Origin: RGIG3009 sp964490085
GTDB taxonomy: Bacteria > Bacillota > Clostridia > Oscillospirales > Acutalibacteraceae
Direction of reading: 5' to 3'
Assembly (NCBI GenBank): GCA_964490085.1
Contig: CAZBAO010000049.1
Coordinates: 1-12,145 of the forward strand
Length of the DNA stretch: 12,145 bases
Shown: positions 1 through 8,202 of the stretch, piece after piece
Layout of the letters: every line of letters starts with the position of its first letter
How positions within the stretch are numbered: the first letter of the stretch is position 1
The notes under the pieces: generated by a model
Seen by the model: the letters and a program-made list of their open reading frames with translations, nothing else
The model's database searches: none
Told to the model about the DNA's origin: nothing
Position numbers and translations under genes: made by a program

Positions 1-80
1 CCCGCTGGGAGAGCTGTCGAGCGTCAGCGAGACTGAGAGGGTACTTGGCTCTCCCCTTGGGAGAGGCAAGGGGTTTTGTG
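1..80. repeat. Left copy of dispersed hairpin repeat (cut by window edge)
   Basis: This stretch carries the repeat core: GGGAGAGCTG, a short inverted arm region, GACTGAGAGGGTACTTGGCT, then CTCTCCCCTTGGGAGAG, which folds as a hairpin. Bases 31-80 match 8294-8343 at 47 of 50 positions by hand alignment, in the same orientation. The central arm here (TCGAGCGTCAGCGAGA) differs from the CACGGCATAGCCGTG arm of the right-hand cluster, so two variants of the family are present. No convincing gene lies here; the open frame across it is a product of the repeat. The element resembles intergenic repeats I recall from gut Clostridia, which is memory and not a search result. Confidence 0.75.
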
Positions 81-100
81 AGAACTCGGTGCTCGTTCAT

Positions 101-147
101 AAAAAGAGCCGTGCCCGTCGGGCGGCACAGCCGCCCGACGGGCACGG
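101..147 (-). terminator. Intrinsic terminator of the surface-protein operon
   Basis: Bases 109-125 and 131-147 form a perfect 17-bp GC-rich stem with a 5-base loop. Read on the minus strand, the stem is followed by CTCTTTTT (complement of 101-108). It lies 13 bases beyond the TAA stop of the giant GLUG gene. This is the standard form of a Rho-independent terminator and marks the 3' end of the two-gene operon. Confidence 0.9.
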
Positions 148-160
148 TAAGTAGATTACG

Positions 161-3100
161 TTATTCGCTCACGCGATTTCTTTTCCGAACAAGAACAAGA
201 ACCGCAACAACAGAGATCAGTAACAATACGATCACGGAGATGTAGAGCGAGCCTTCACCTGTGATCGGACCGTCGAGCACATCGTCGTCTGAAGTACTCG
301 ATCCGCCCTTCTGACCCTTCAGCGTACCGCCGTCTTTGTTGACAAACTTGTTTGCCCAGCTGGTATCATGGTCGTACTGCGAATCGTCCGTGTGGTCACG
401 GAAATCGGTAACCAAAAGGACACCGTCCGAAACCGGATAGCCGTTTTCACCGTCTTCCCATGCCCAGATATCGCCGTACGAGACCGCATCGTTCAGCAAC
501 GCAGTCACCGTGCCGTCCGCGAATTCCTCGGCGGTCTTCTCCACGGCATCTAAGAGCGTCGTTTCGTCGAGCGAGCCGACGTAAGAATCGTCACGGAAGT
601 AAACGGATTCGATCGTATAGGTGGCGTTGGCTGCTACGCCGCCCACGATCGGCTTGCCGTTGGGAACCGTTCCGGCGAAATGAGATCCGCGAATGGTGAC
701 AGGACCCGTCAAGCTGCTGTACAAGGCACCGACCAGGCCGCCGATGTACTCGGCAGACTCGTATGCCGACTGGATCGTCATGGCACTGTAGCTGTTGAGT
801 ATGTCAAGGCCCTTATATCCGCGTATACGACCGATGAAACCACCGGTGTAGTTGCCGCCGACGATCGTACCTTCACTCCAGCAGCTGTTGATGAGCGCTT
901 GCGGATACACGTCACCGATAAGACCGCCCGTCTTAGCGTCGCCGCTCGTTGCTCTGGAGATCACCGTTCCCGAGAAGCTGCAGTTTTGCAACGTGACGCA
1001 GGGCGTACCGTACATTCCCAAGCCTACGATACCGCCGGCGCTACGCATAGCGCTGATGTAGGCCTGCTTCACGTGGAGATTGCGTATCACCGCGCCGGAG
1101 ACGGCGCCAAATAAGCCGTTACCACGCTCGGCTACCGTGCTGGACGTATTGATGTAAAGGCCGGAGACGGTGTGGCTGTCGCCGTCCAAGATTCCGGCAA
1201 ACATTCTGGAATCCTTTTCGTTCTGCCAGACCCAATAGCCGATCGGCTCCCAAAGGTTCGCGGGTGCCTCGGTGCCCCAGTTTTCATAGTTCGCCAGATC
1301 ATTCAGCTTGATATCCGCACCGAGCTTGAAATAGACGCCCGTATAGACCGTTCTTCCGTCGGCATCCTTCTCAGGCGGCGTGTAGACGGTCGTACCGAGC
1401 AAAACGCTCTTGCCGTTCACCATCGCGGCAAAGAAGGCCAGCTGCTCTGCGTTTTCGATGACGATCGGATTGTCAATGGCTTCGCCTTTTTTATCAGAGG
1501 TGTCAAAGGCTTCGTAGCCGCCGTCCCAAACACCGTCTGCTACCTTCTCACGACGAGTCACGACGAACAGGTAGTTGTTGATCACGTCGCCGAGAGAGGT
1601 CCGCAGATAAATGCTCTGCGCGACGCCGACCTCCAAGGGAATCTCCTGCGAGACCTTGCCGCTCTCTATCGCAACACCGTTGACCGTGGCGGTAGTGCCC
1701 TCGACCAACATCGGCATCAGCGCGACCGTATCCGAAGAATACGGAACAAAGAGCTCATAGGCGTACGTCCCCTCAGTCAGCGATACGGCAGCGTTGGTTA
1801 TCATAACGCCGGTCACCAAGCTGTCGCCGGTCGCCGTGATGTTGAGCGGATACTCCGTGCCGTCCTTCCACAGAGTGGCACCGACCGAAGTCTCGTTCAA
1901 GAGACCCGTTACCGTGCCGCCCTCCGCGAACTCGGCTACCGTTTTCACGCGAGCCGTCGGATCTGCCTCGTCAATACCGGCACCTGCGATCGCCTTCGTG
2001 CCGGTGTACCAGCCCTCTCTGACGTACACGTCGTCGTTCACAACAAGGTGAGCAGAGGGCGAGATCGGATACGGGCTACTGGTCGTACCGGCAAAGTGGC
2101 TGCTGCTGATACTGACCTCTGCAATCGTACTGATACCGCCGACCAGACCGCCGGTCTCGCTTTCCTTGCTCAGGTTTGTGATATCCATCGCGCTGTAGCA
2201 ACCGGAGATCGTCATCACCGTCGGAGACGTATTGTTACACCACGCCAAACCGACAAGACCGCCGGTGTAACGCTTCACGGCATTGATAGTGCCGGTCGTC
2301 GAGCAACCGAAGAGGGCGTTCGTACTGGTGCCCGAGGCGAAACCAACGATACCGCCGACGTAGGAGTTATCGTTGGCGTTAGCCGTGACGGTAATGGTTC
2401 CGTTAAAATGAACGTTCGTAAGGGTGGTGCCGGCAGTAATTGTACCGGCAACGCCGCCGATACCGGGGTTGGCTGTGCCACCGCTCGAAGTAAGGGATAC
2501 GGCGTCATGCTTGAACGAAGCGTTCTCGATGTACAGATTCTTTACGGTAGCACCCGAAAGATAAGCGAAGAAGCCCATGTGGCCCATTTCGGTAAGGGTG
2601 CAATTGACGTTGCTGACCGTGTGGTTGCCACCGTCAAAGTTACCCGAAAACGGTGTGTAGCCACCGATCGGGAGCCACGGCTCGTTTTCCCAGTCAATAT
2701 CGCTCGTGAGCACGAAATATTTGCTGTTGTAGTTACTGTATTTGTAGTCTACGTCGCCGATCGTAAAGGCGACAGTCCCGCTGTTCGACGAGTTAACGTT
2801 CGCTGTCAGCGCCAAGAAATACAACTGCGCCGCGTTTTCGATCGTGTACGGGTCGCTGGCGGTACCGGCAGACTCTACCGAGTAGTTTGCAAAGGGTTCC
2901 GGAACCAAATTCGGCACCGTACCGGAGGTGGAAACGAGGAGGGTGTAGGTCACGGTAAAGTCAGCGTTCGATACATCGACCGTGATCGTTTTCGTGCTGT
3001 TACGCGTCAAAGCGACCTCTGCGGACGCCGTGCCGGGTGTAGCCGCTCCACCGTTTATCGAGATCGTGTTCGGCTCTTCCGCCCTTGCGGTAACGGTAGC

Positions 3101-6100
3101 TTTCTCAACCTCGTTGGAAACGGAAACGGAATAGGTAAGGGTCGATTTATCAAAGGCGATCGTACCGCAATCCAACTCAAGACCGGACAGCTCCGGCATG
3201 GTTGCAAAGTACAGCACGCCGTCTTCGTTGACAGACCAGTAGCGCAGACCGTCCAAGCCTCCGTTAGCCAGCGAGTCAACGTTTGCGTTCAGCGTAGCCG
3301 CAAAGTCACTGTTCGTATCGGCGATCTCGGTCGCGGCAACGCCCGTCAAGTCACCGGTAATGGAACCGGCTTTGTAGTACACGTACGTCGCACTGGCAGC
3401 CGGGACCGTTGCTTCCGCAGGTGCGGAAGACGGCTTCGCGATCGGAACGGACGAATTGACCGCCGTTCCGGCAAAGAAGCAGTTGTTGAAGATAAGGTTG
3501 GGGCTGTAAGTGGTGCTTGAAACGACTTCCGCACACAAGCCGGCGACGACGGTACCTGCCGCTCTGTTGGCTGCGCTCACCGTCATCGTGCTGGCGCAGT
3601 TGTTGAACGTGACGGAACCGGCAATTTCTGCTTTTTGCGGAGCAGCGCCAACCAAGCCGCCGACAGCGGAGACAGTGCCCGCGTCCGTAGTCTGCACCGT
3701 ACCGGAGGAGTAGCAGTTGGTGAGGGTGAAAGCAGATGCGTTTGTTGCTGACCACATAACCATTCCGCCAACCAGACCGCCGGCACGTCGACCCGCCGAC
3801 ACGTTACCGTTGAACGTGCAATTTACTAAGGAGAGACCCGTCGTCGAATCCGTAGCCGTATATCCGACGATACCGCCGGCATACGCACCGGTGGTGCTCA
3901 CGTTACCGGATACGGTCAGGTTCATGATCTTGGTTTGCGCAACGGTGTAGCCAAACAGACCCGCGTAACCATACGAGCCGCTGACGTTCAGACCCGAGAT
4001 CGTGTGACCGTCACCGTCAAACGTGGCGATCACCGATTTTGAGTAGCCGATCGGCTCCCACGGTTGGTCGTTCAGCTCGATATCCGCGGTCAGCACAAAC
4101 TTCGCTCCGCGCAGGAAATAGCCGCCGTATGCGTGGAAATAGTACGGCTCCGGCGTTCCATCACGGTCGGTATCGACGTCCACGGTAACCTGACGACATT
4201 CCGTGCCGGCTGCATTCTTCACCACTTCGTATGTACCTGAATTTCCGTGTGCGTAAGTATGATTATTGACGATGTATGCCAAAAACGCGAGCTGCTTTGC
4301 GTTTTCGATCACATACGTGCGCTGCGCGCTTCCCGCAGCGGGGTTGAACAACGTGCTATCCGCATCATAGTTGGCGAACGGCTCCATCGAACCATCCCAA
4401 CCCGACGTGGTGGTGATGGTGACGGTATAGGGGATCGTGTTTCCGTCACGCGTGACGTTGACCGTGATCGTGGTATCCGTGTCCGGAGGCAATTCAATTT
4501 CCTCGGACACCGTACCAAGTGTAGCCGCTCCCCCGTTTATCGAGATCGTGTTCGGCTCGTCCGCCGTCGCGGTGACGGTTGCCGAGGTAACTTCGTTGGA
4601 AACGAGAACGCTATAAGTGTACTGAGTCGAATTAAAGGAGATGCTGTCGCAGCTCACCGACAAACCGGTCAACTGCGGTGCGACGGCGTGAACCGGATAG
4701 GTGTCGCCTTGCTTCCACCACTTCATCTCGCCCTGTGCAGAGGAGGCATTCAACAGGTCGGTCACGACATCGTTCTTAAAGTCGTCAGCGGATTTGGCTA
4801 CGATCTGTTCATGCGTGTAGTTTTTGCTTGCATTAGAAGCAGTAAGCGTATCGAGATAATAGACTCTGCTCACAGTACCGGTCGTCCACGTAACCCCATC
4901 TGCCTTATACGCATACGCGATCGGGTAGCTTGCACCGGTTCCGGCATAAAAGCAGTTTTCCATCGTAACAGTGACTTGTGCACAATAGCCGTTGGTGGAG
5001 TTATTATGGAGACCGCCGAACAAGCCGCCGGAATTAGAGCCGGACAGGGTCGCCACGCTATAGGAATTCCGGAGCGTCAAGGTATTGCTGGCGTTAGCGT
5101 CAGCACGCTCCGTACCGACAAGACCACCCGAATACGTACCGCTGATCGTACCGGTGGTGTAGCATTTTTCAATGGTAAGGGATCCGTTTCCGTTTGTGCT
5201 CGTGCGCTGAACACCAACCAGGCCGCCGTTATGATTACCGCCGGTGAGGGTGAGATCCGTCGCGCAGGAACCGGTAATCGTCACGACAGCGCCGCCGGTA
5301 ATATGACCGATAAAGCCACCGTTAGACATACCGTTGGTCCAGCAACCACTATCTTTCGTCGTCGACACGGTGATCGTATATCCATTCGTATCATCCCCGT
5401 CGATAGTAGCCACCGGATAAAGCTCTACCATGGTCGAACGAACGGTGGTATTGTCGACGGTGCAATTTGTGATCGTAGTCGTGCCGCCGCTGATGTAGCC
5501 TATCAAGCCACCGGTGGCAGACTCCCAGTTATACGAACCGGCCTCTACGGTACCGGTAAAGGAGCAGTTATCGATCACCGTCGTGCCGTTGGCATAACCG
5601 ACCAAGCCGCCTACGGTGGTTTGATCCGTTACGACGGAGCCTTCGACGTTAAGGTTCTTGATCGTCGCACCGGATACGCGGCCGAACAAGCCGACGCCGA
5701 GACTGTCTCGTCCATAGCTGTTCGCCGTTAACGCAGTACCGTTGACCACCGTTGTGGTTTTTTTGGTAAAAATGTCCACAACAACATTAGAATCGTTCTT
5801 GTACGGCGTTAACCCTGTTTCAGCTCCATACGCAGCGATCTCCGCGTTATTTTGAAGCTCGTGAATGACCTCGCCGGTAGAAGCGTTGAAATAAGTGACA
5901 CGGTTGCGGTCGTAGTTCAAGCCGGTGATCGTGTGACCGTCACCGTCAAAGATACCGTAGAACGCCTTTGCCGTGGTCGTTCCTTTGCTCCAACCGATCG
6001 GAGCCCACGATTGATCGTTCAGGTCGATATCGGCAGTTAACTTGAAGTATTTGCCCGAGTAGGTGGCGCCGTCGTCGTTGACTCTTTTTGCCAAATACGC

Positions 6101-6343
6101 CAGCTCGTTACCGTTTGAGATCTGATACGGGTCGGCGGCACTACCGTCACCGCCGGCAAAAGCCTCGCCTATCGTGCCGTCCCACGGAACGGGGGTATCG
6201 TTCTCGGCAACCGCGGACAGTACGCCGATGCCGGTCGGCAGCATAACTGCCAGCAAGCAGAGAACAAGAACAATGCTCAACATCGATCTTGACGCTGCTT
6301 TTGCTTTGGAAAGCAGACCGGCAACGTTCTTTAAATTGAACAT
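161..6343 (-). CDS. Giant secreted GLUG-motif/cadherin-like surface protein with sortase-like tail
   Basis: The predicted protein has 2060 residues and its role is unknown; adhesion or glycan/host binding is the likeliest guess. The start is the ATG at 6343, preceded by GGAGG with 7-base spacing. An in-frame upstream start at 6412 would overlap the preceding gene and lacks this site. An N-terminal signal peptide spans about residues 1-46, with a hydrophobic run around 20-45 and a likely cut after AVA. Four modules follow, beginning near residues 53, 645, 1140 and 1606. Each opens with WDG- or EPFA-like sequence, then an IENAxQLAFLA segment, a LTADIDLND/W.PIG segment and GLFG. Each then carries four to six GLUG-type repeats (GGLVGxx...NCxxxGTV), about 18 in all. 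Modules 1-3 each end in a cadherin-like beta-sandwich (about 556-642, 1048-1138 and 1507-1600); module 4 has none. The C-terminus is an Asp/Ser/Gly-rich stalk, GPITGEG (2025-2031), a membrane segment (2032-2052) and RKRNRVSE, a cell-wall sorting pattern. No catalytic motif is recognised. It is the second gene of an operon with the beta-helix lipoprotein. Confidence 0.9.
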   Translation of the reverse strand: MFNLKNVAGLLSKAKAASRSMLSIVLVLCLLAVMLPTGIGVLSAVAENDTPVPWDGTIGEAFAGGDGSAADPYQISNGNELAYLAKRVNDDGATYSGKYFKLTADIDLNDQSWAPIGWSKGTTTAKAFYGIFDGDGHTITGLNYDRNRVTYFNASTGEVIHELQNNAEIAAYGAETGLTPYKNDSNVVVDIFTKKTTTVVNGTALTANSYGRDSLGVGLFGRVSGATIKNLNVEGSVVTDQTTVGGLVGYANGTTVIDNCSFTGTVEAGSYNWESATGGLIGYISGGTTTITNCTVDNTTVRSTMVELYPVATIDGDDTNGYTITVSTTKDSGCWTNGMSNGGFIGHITGGAVVTITGSCATDLTLTGGNHNGGLVGVQRTSTNGNGSLTIEKCYTTGTISGTYSGGLVGTERADANASNTLTLRNSYSVATLSGSNSGGLFGGLHNNSTNGYCAQVTVTMENCFYAGTGASYPIAYAYKADGVTWTTGTVSRVYYLDTLTASNASKNYTHEQIVAKSADDFKNDVVTDLLNASSAQGEMKWWKQGDTYPVHAVAPQLTGLSVSCDSISFNSTQYTYSVLVSNEVTSATVTATADEPNTISINGGAATLGTVSEEIELPPDTDTTITVNVTRDGNTIPYTVTITTTSGWDGSMEPFANYDADSTLFNPAAGSAQRTYVIENAKQLAFLAYIVNNHTYAHGNSGTYEVVKNAAGTECRQVTVDVDTDRDGTPEPYYFHAYGGYFLRGAKFVLTADIELNDQPWEPIGYSKSVIATFDGDGHTISGLNVSGSYGYAGLFGYTVAQTKIMNLTVSGNVSTTGAYAGGIVGYTATDSTTGLSLVNCTFNGNVSAGRRAGGLVGGMVMWSATNASAFTLTNCYSSGTVQTTDAGTVSAVGGLVGAAPQKAEIAGSVTFNNCASTMTVSAANRAAGTVVAGLCAEVVSSTTYSPNLIFNNCFFAGTAVNSSVPIAKPSSAPAEATVPAASATYVYYKAGSITGDLTGVAATEIADTNSDFAATLNANVDSLANGGLDGLRYWSVNEDGVLYFATMPELSGLELDCGTIAFDKSTLTYSVSVSNEVEKATVTARAEEPNTISINGGAATPGTASAEVALTRNSTKTITVDVSNADFTVTYTLLVSTSGTVPNLVPEPFANYSVESAGTASDPYTIENAAQLYFLALTANVNSSNSGTVAFTIGDVDYKYSNYNSKYFVLTSDIDWENEPWLPIGGYTPFSGNFDGGNHTVSNVNCTLTEMGHMGFFAYLSGATVKNLYIENASFKHDAVSLTSSGGTANPGIGGVAGTITAGTTLTNVHFNGTITVTANANDNSYVGGIVGFASGTSTNALFGCSTTGTINAVKRYTGGLVGLAWCNNTSPTVMTISGCYSAMDITNLSKESETGGLVGGISTIAEVSISSSHFAGTTSSPYPISPSAHLVVNDDVYVREGWYTGTKAIAGAGIDEADPTARVKTVAEFAEGGTVTGLLNETSVGATLWKDGTEYPLNITATGDSLVTGVMITNAAVSLTEGTYAYELFVPYSSDTVALMPMLVEGTTATVNGVAIESGKVSQEIPLEVGVAQSIYLRTSLGDVINNYLFVVTRREKVADGVWDGGYEAFDTSDKKGEAIDNPIVIENAEQLAFFAAMVNGKSVLLGTTVYTPPEKDADGRTVYTGVYFKLGADIKLNDLANYENWGTEAPANLWEPIGYWVWQNEKDSRMFAGILDGDSHTVSGLYINTSSTVAERGNGLFGAVSGAVIRNLHVKQAYISAMRSAGGIVGLGMYGTPCVTLQNCSFSGTVISRATSGDAKTGGLIGDVYPQALINSCWSEGTIVGGNYTGGFIGRIRGYKGLDILNSYSAMTIQSAYESAEYIGGLVGALYSSLTGPVTIRGSHFAGTVPNGKPIVGGVAANATYTIESVYFRDDSYVGSLDETTLLDAVEKTAEEFADGTVTALLNDAVSYGDIWAWEDGENGYPVSDGVLLVTDFRDHTDDSQYDHDTSWANKFVNKDGGTLKGQKGGSSTSDDDVLDGPITGEGSLYISVIVLLLISVVAVLVLVRKRNRVSE
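3037..3076. repeat. Internal duplicated segment, copy A (cadherin-like domain 2)
   Basis: This 40-base stretch matches 4519-4558 at 39 of 40 bases; the one difference is A at 3050 versus C at 4532. It encodes the EPNTISINGGAAT region of the second cadherin-like domain. The surrounding domains have diverged more than this core, which suggests recent duplication or gene conversion within the gene. Confidence 0.85.
4519..4558. repeat. Internal duplicated segment, copy B (cadherin-like domain 1)
   Basis: This is the partner of 3037-3076, in the same orientation about 1.48 kb away, within the first cadherin-like domain. It encodes the same EPNTISINGGAAT residues. Such near-identical tracts could allow slippage or recombination that removes or adds one roughly 490-residue module in frame. 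Confidence 0.85.
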
Positions 6344-6350
6344 ATAAAAA

Positions 6351-6355
6351 CCTCC
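6351..6355 (-). promoter_or_regulatory. RBS deciding the start of the giant surface protein
   Basis: On the minus strand this reads GGAGG, 7 bases before the ATG at 6343. It favours the shorter protein (starting MFNLKN) over the upstream in-frame start at 6412. The shorter form also gives a normal signal peptide. Confidence 0.85.
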
Positions 6356-6399
6356 ACTGTTATTTGTAGATGAGTTAGAGTGACAGGATCTGAATCGTG

Positions 6400-8073
6400 T
6401 TAATCTAACCACTTGACAACCTTCGGATTGGGATCAAACACCTTGACCGCGGCTTCCAGCTCGGCCTGGTTGGTGGCATACTGCACACCCGCAGTACCGA
6501 AGGTAATGGCTCTGTTGTCGTTATTCTTCTTCTGATAGAAGCTGTTGCCGGAAATGGTCAAGCCGGACGTATAATCCTTACCGCTCCAATACACAAGGTT
6601 GGTAGTAGAGCAATCGAAGATATTGTTCTTGATGACGATACCGTCGCCGGGAAGCTCGTCGTAGTTCCACGTCCAGCCGGTGTAGTGCGAGACCGCCCAC
6701 GATCTGTCGGGTCGTTCCTTTTCCGGCAGGTAGCCGTAGCCGGCAAAGCGCAGGATGTTATCTTCGATGTAGAGGCCGTCCCACTTGGTACCCGAGTCGC
6801 GGTCGAACACCTCGATCGAGTAGTTGCAGTATTCAATAAGATTTCTGCGGAACGCGATGTTCTTGTAGGTAACGGCACCGAAGATGCCCTGCGGGCTGAG
6901 GCCGGCATCGTAGACCTGATAGACCCAGCAGTTTTCCACCAGCGCGTCGTCGGTGGTCGCCCAGAACTGAATGGCGTTGCCGAGACCGACGCTCGTGGAC
7001 GTGTTGTTCGCTCCGCCGGTACGGACGCCGCCGATCCAGCCGACCTCGCAGTTCGTGATGCTGACGTTCTGGATGAATTCATTCACGTCGACTGCAAACA
7101 GGCCCGCGTATTTCATCGCAATGTTGTCGATGAGCACGTCCGTCGTTCCTTCAGGGACGTCGAATATCCTCTCACGGGTACCGATCTCGATGTCCTCATA
7201 AACGACGTTGGGATAGCCCTTGTCCAAATACAGGTACAGCATGGAGTATTCGGAGTTAAAATAGAAATCGCCGTTTTCGGACAGCTCGTTAAGACCGTGA
7301 TAGTACGGATAGCTGGCCTCTTCACCGTGGTTGAACACGATGATGCCCGCTTCACCGGTGGTCAGCTGGATCTTCCAGACGTTTTCTTTGTTGCTGGGTT
7401 CCCAGCGCGTGCCCCACGAATAGTTGGAGGCGGAGCCGTAGATGACCGGCTTGTCGCCTTCACCGTACGCACCGTAGGTCATGCCGTCTCTGACGGTGAT
7501 CGCGGTGTTACGGCGGTAAATGCCGCCGCGCTCGAACAGGACTGCGTCGCCTTCTTCAAAAAGGTAGTCGTTGATGGAGATCGCGTCCGGCGTGCGCCAC
7601 GCCGTTTCGGGGGTCAGACCGTCGTTCCAGTCATCGCCGCTCGGAGAAACGTAATACGTCGTGCCGGTGATGTTGTACTCCGGAGTTTCCGAGTTCAGGA
7701 TCTCTTCGCGGAGCGCATCCGCCTCAGCGTCCGCACCACCCGTCATGGGATTGAGAAGATACGCCGCGTTTTCGGGCGGGAGCACCTCCTCGTAGATCAG
7801 AGTGAAATCGTCGCTGAAGCTGTTCAGATAGTTGTCGTCGACAGGCTCCTCCTCGTCGGGGTCGGTAGGCTCCGTGTCCTCCGGCAAGTCGAAATTATCG
7901 CTCCAGTCGGTGTCCGACCACGCGCTGTCATCCGTCGCCATCGTGGTGGTCGTCGTCGTCGTCGTAGCTTCCGAGGAAGACGTGGTCGTGCTTACCGGTG
8001 TCTGTTCCGTCGGCGTACATGCCGAAAGCAACAGGATGCCGAGCAAGCAGCACAGTGCAATTAGTTTACGCAA
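6400..8073 (-). CDS. Lipoprotein with right-handed parallel beta-helix domain
   Basis: The predicted protein has 557 residues. Residues 1-19 form a type II signal peptide with lipobox LSAC (16-19), so Cys19 should be lipidated and anchored on the outer face of the membrane. A Thr/Ser-rich stretch (about 28-45) and an acidic stretch (about 48-81) make a flexible linker. From about residue 137 (TTYYVSPSGDDWNDG) to about 515 the repeating pattern (DNI, NCEVGW, NCWVYQVYDAG, NNIFDCS, GNSFY) is typical of pectate-lyase-like parallel beta-helix proteins. The YYVSPSGDD...PETAWRT opening is common at the N-terminus of extracellular beta-helix proteins that bind or cleave polysaccharides. I cannot assign a lyase or hydrolase family, and no catalytic residues can be named. 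The start is TTG at 8073, with GGAGG 7 bases upstream. It is the first gene of the operon, 56 bases before the giant GLUG gene, with a consensus-like promoter just upstream. Confidence 0.9.
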   Translation of the reverse strand: MRKLIALCCLLGILLLSACTPTEQTPVSTTTSSSEATTTTTTTTMATDDSAWSDTDWSDNFDLPEDTEPTDPDEEEPVDDNYLNSFSDDFTLIYEEVLPPENAAYLLNPMTGGADAEADALREEILNSETPEYNITGTTYYVSPSGDDWNDGLTPETAWRTPDAISINDYLFEEGDAVLFERGGIYRRNTAITVRDGMTYGAYGEGDKPVIYGSASNYSWGTRWEPSNKENVWKIQLTTGEAGIIVFNHGEEASYPYYHGLNELSENGDFYFNSEYSMLYLYLDKGYPNVVYEDIEIGTRERIFDVPEGTTDVLIDNIAMKYAGLFAVDVNEFIQNVSITNCEVGWIGGVRTGGANNTSTSVGLGNAIQFWATTDDALVENCWVYQVYDAGLSPQGIFGAVTYKNIAFRRNLIEYCNYSIEVFDRDSGTKWDGLYIEDNILRFAGYGYLPEKERPDRSWAVSHYTGWTWNYDELPGDGIVIKNNIFDCSTTNLVYWSGKDYTSGLTISGNSFYQKKNNDNRAITFGTAGVQYATNQAELEAAVKVFDPNPKVVKWLD

Positions 8074-8080
8074 AAGAATC

Positions 8081-8085
8081 CCTCC
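8081..8085 (-). promoter_or_regulatory. RBS supporting a TTG start for the lipoprotein
   Basis: The minus strand reads GGAGG here, followed by 7 bases and then TTG CGT AAA at 8073. The only nearby ATG (8087-8085) overlaps this site and is out of frame. TTG is therefore the best-supported start, and it gives a proper lipoprotein signal beginning MRKLIALCC. Confidence 0.85.
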
Positions 8086-8112
8086 ATGTTATATTTTTCT
8101 TTTATTTAGTCC

Positions 8113-8141
8113 ATCATACCTTATTTTTTGTCAAAAGTCAA
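8113..8141 (-). promoter_or_regulatory. Sigma-A-type promoter of the lipoprotein/GLUG operon
   Basis: On the minus strand, TTGACT (8141-8136) and TATGAT (8118-8113) are separated by exactly 17 bases. The predicted transcription start is near 8106, giving a leader of about 33 bases before the TTG at 8073. The flanking DNA is strongly AT-rich. This is the only clear promoter for the two-gene operon. Confidence 0.8.
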
Positions 8142-8161
8142 TATTAACTTTGGCAAAAATG

Positions 8162-8173
8162 CAATTTAAATTG
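8162..8173. promoter_or_regulatory. 12-bp perfect palindrome upstream of the surface-operon promoter
   Basis: CAATTTAAATTG is a perfect 12-base palindrome centred at 8167.5, about 61 bases upstream of the predicted start near 8106. That distance suits an activator site, but AT-rich palindromes can arise by chance and an UP-like AT tract is an alternative. The binding protein is unknown. Confidence 0.35.
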
Positions 8174-8202
8174 TGCGAAAATTCGGGGCACCGCAGGTGA
8201 CA

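Noticed and set aside
1172..3520. 782-codon plus-strand open frame
   Set aside because: It lies wholly antisense to the GLUG gene, has no ribosome binding site or recognisable domain, and is explained by the codon bias of the repetitive gene opposite.
4247..5731. 494-codon plus-strand open frame
   Set aside because: Also antisense to the GLUG gene; Arg/Gly/Val-rich sequence without domain features or a start signal.
6344..6412. Longer N-terminus for the giant protein starting at 6412
   Set aside because: It would overlap the upstream gene, add 23 polar residues before the signal peptide, and lack a ribosome site.
6685..8064. 459-codon plus-strand open frame
   Set aside because: Antisense to the beta-helix lipoprotein, whose lipobox, RBS and promoter are clear; no independent support for the opposite frame.
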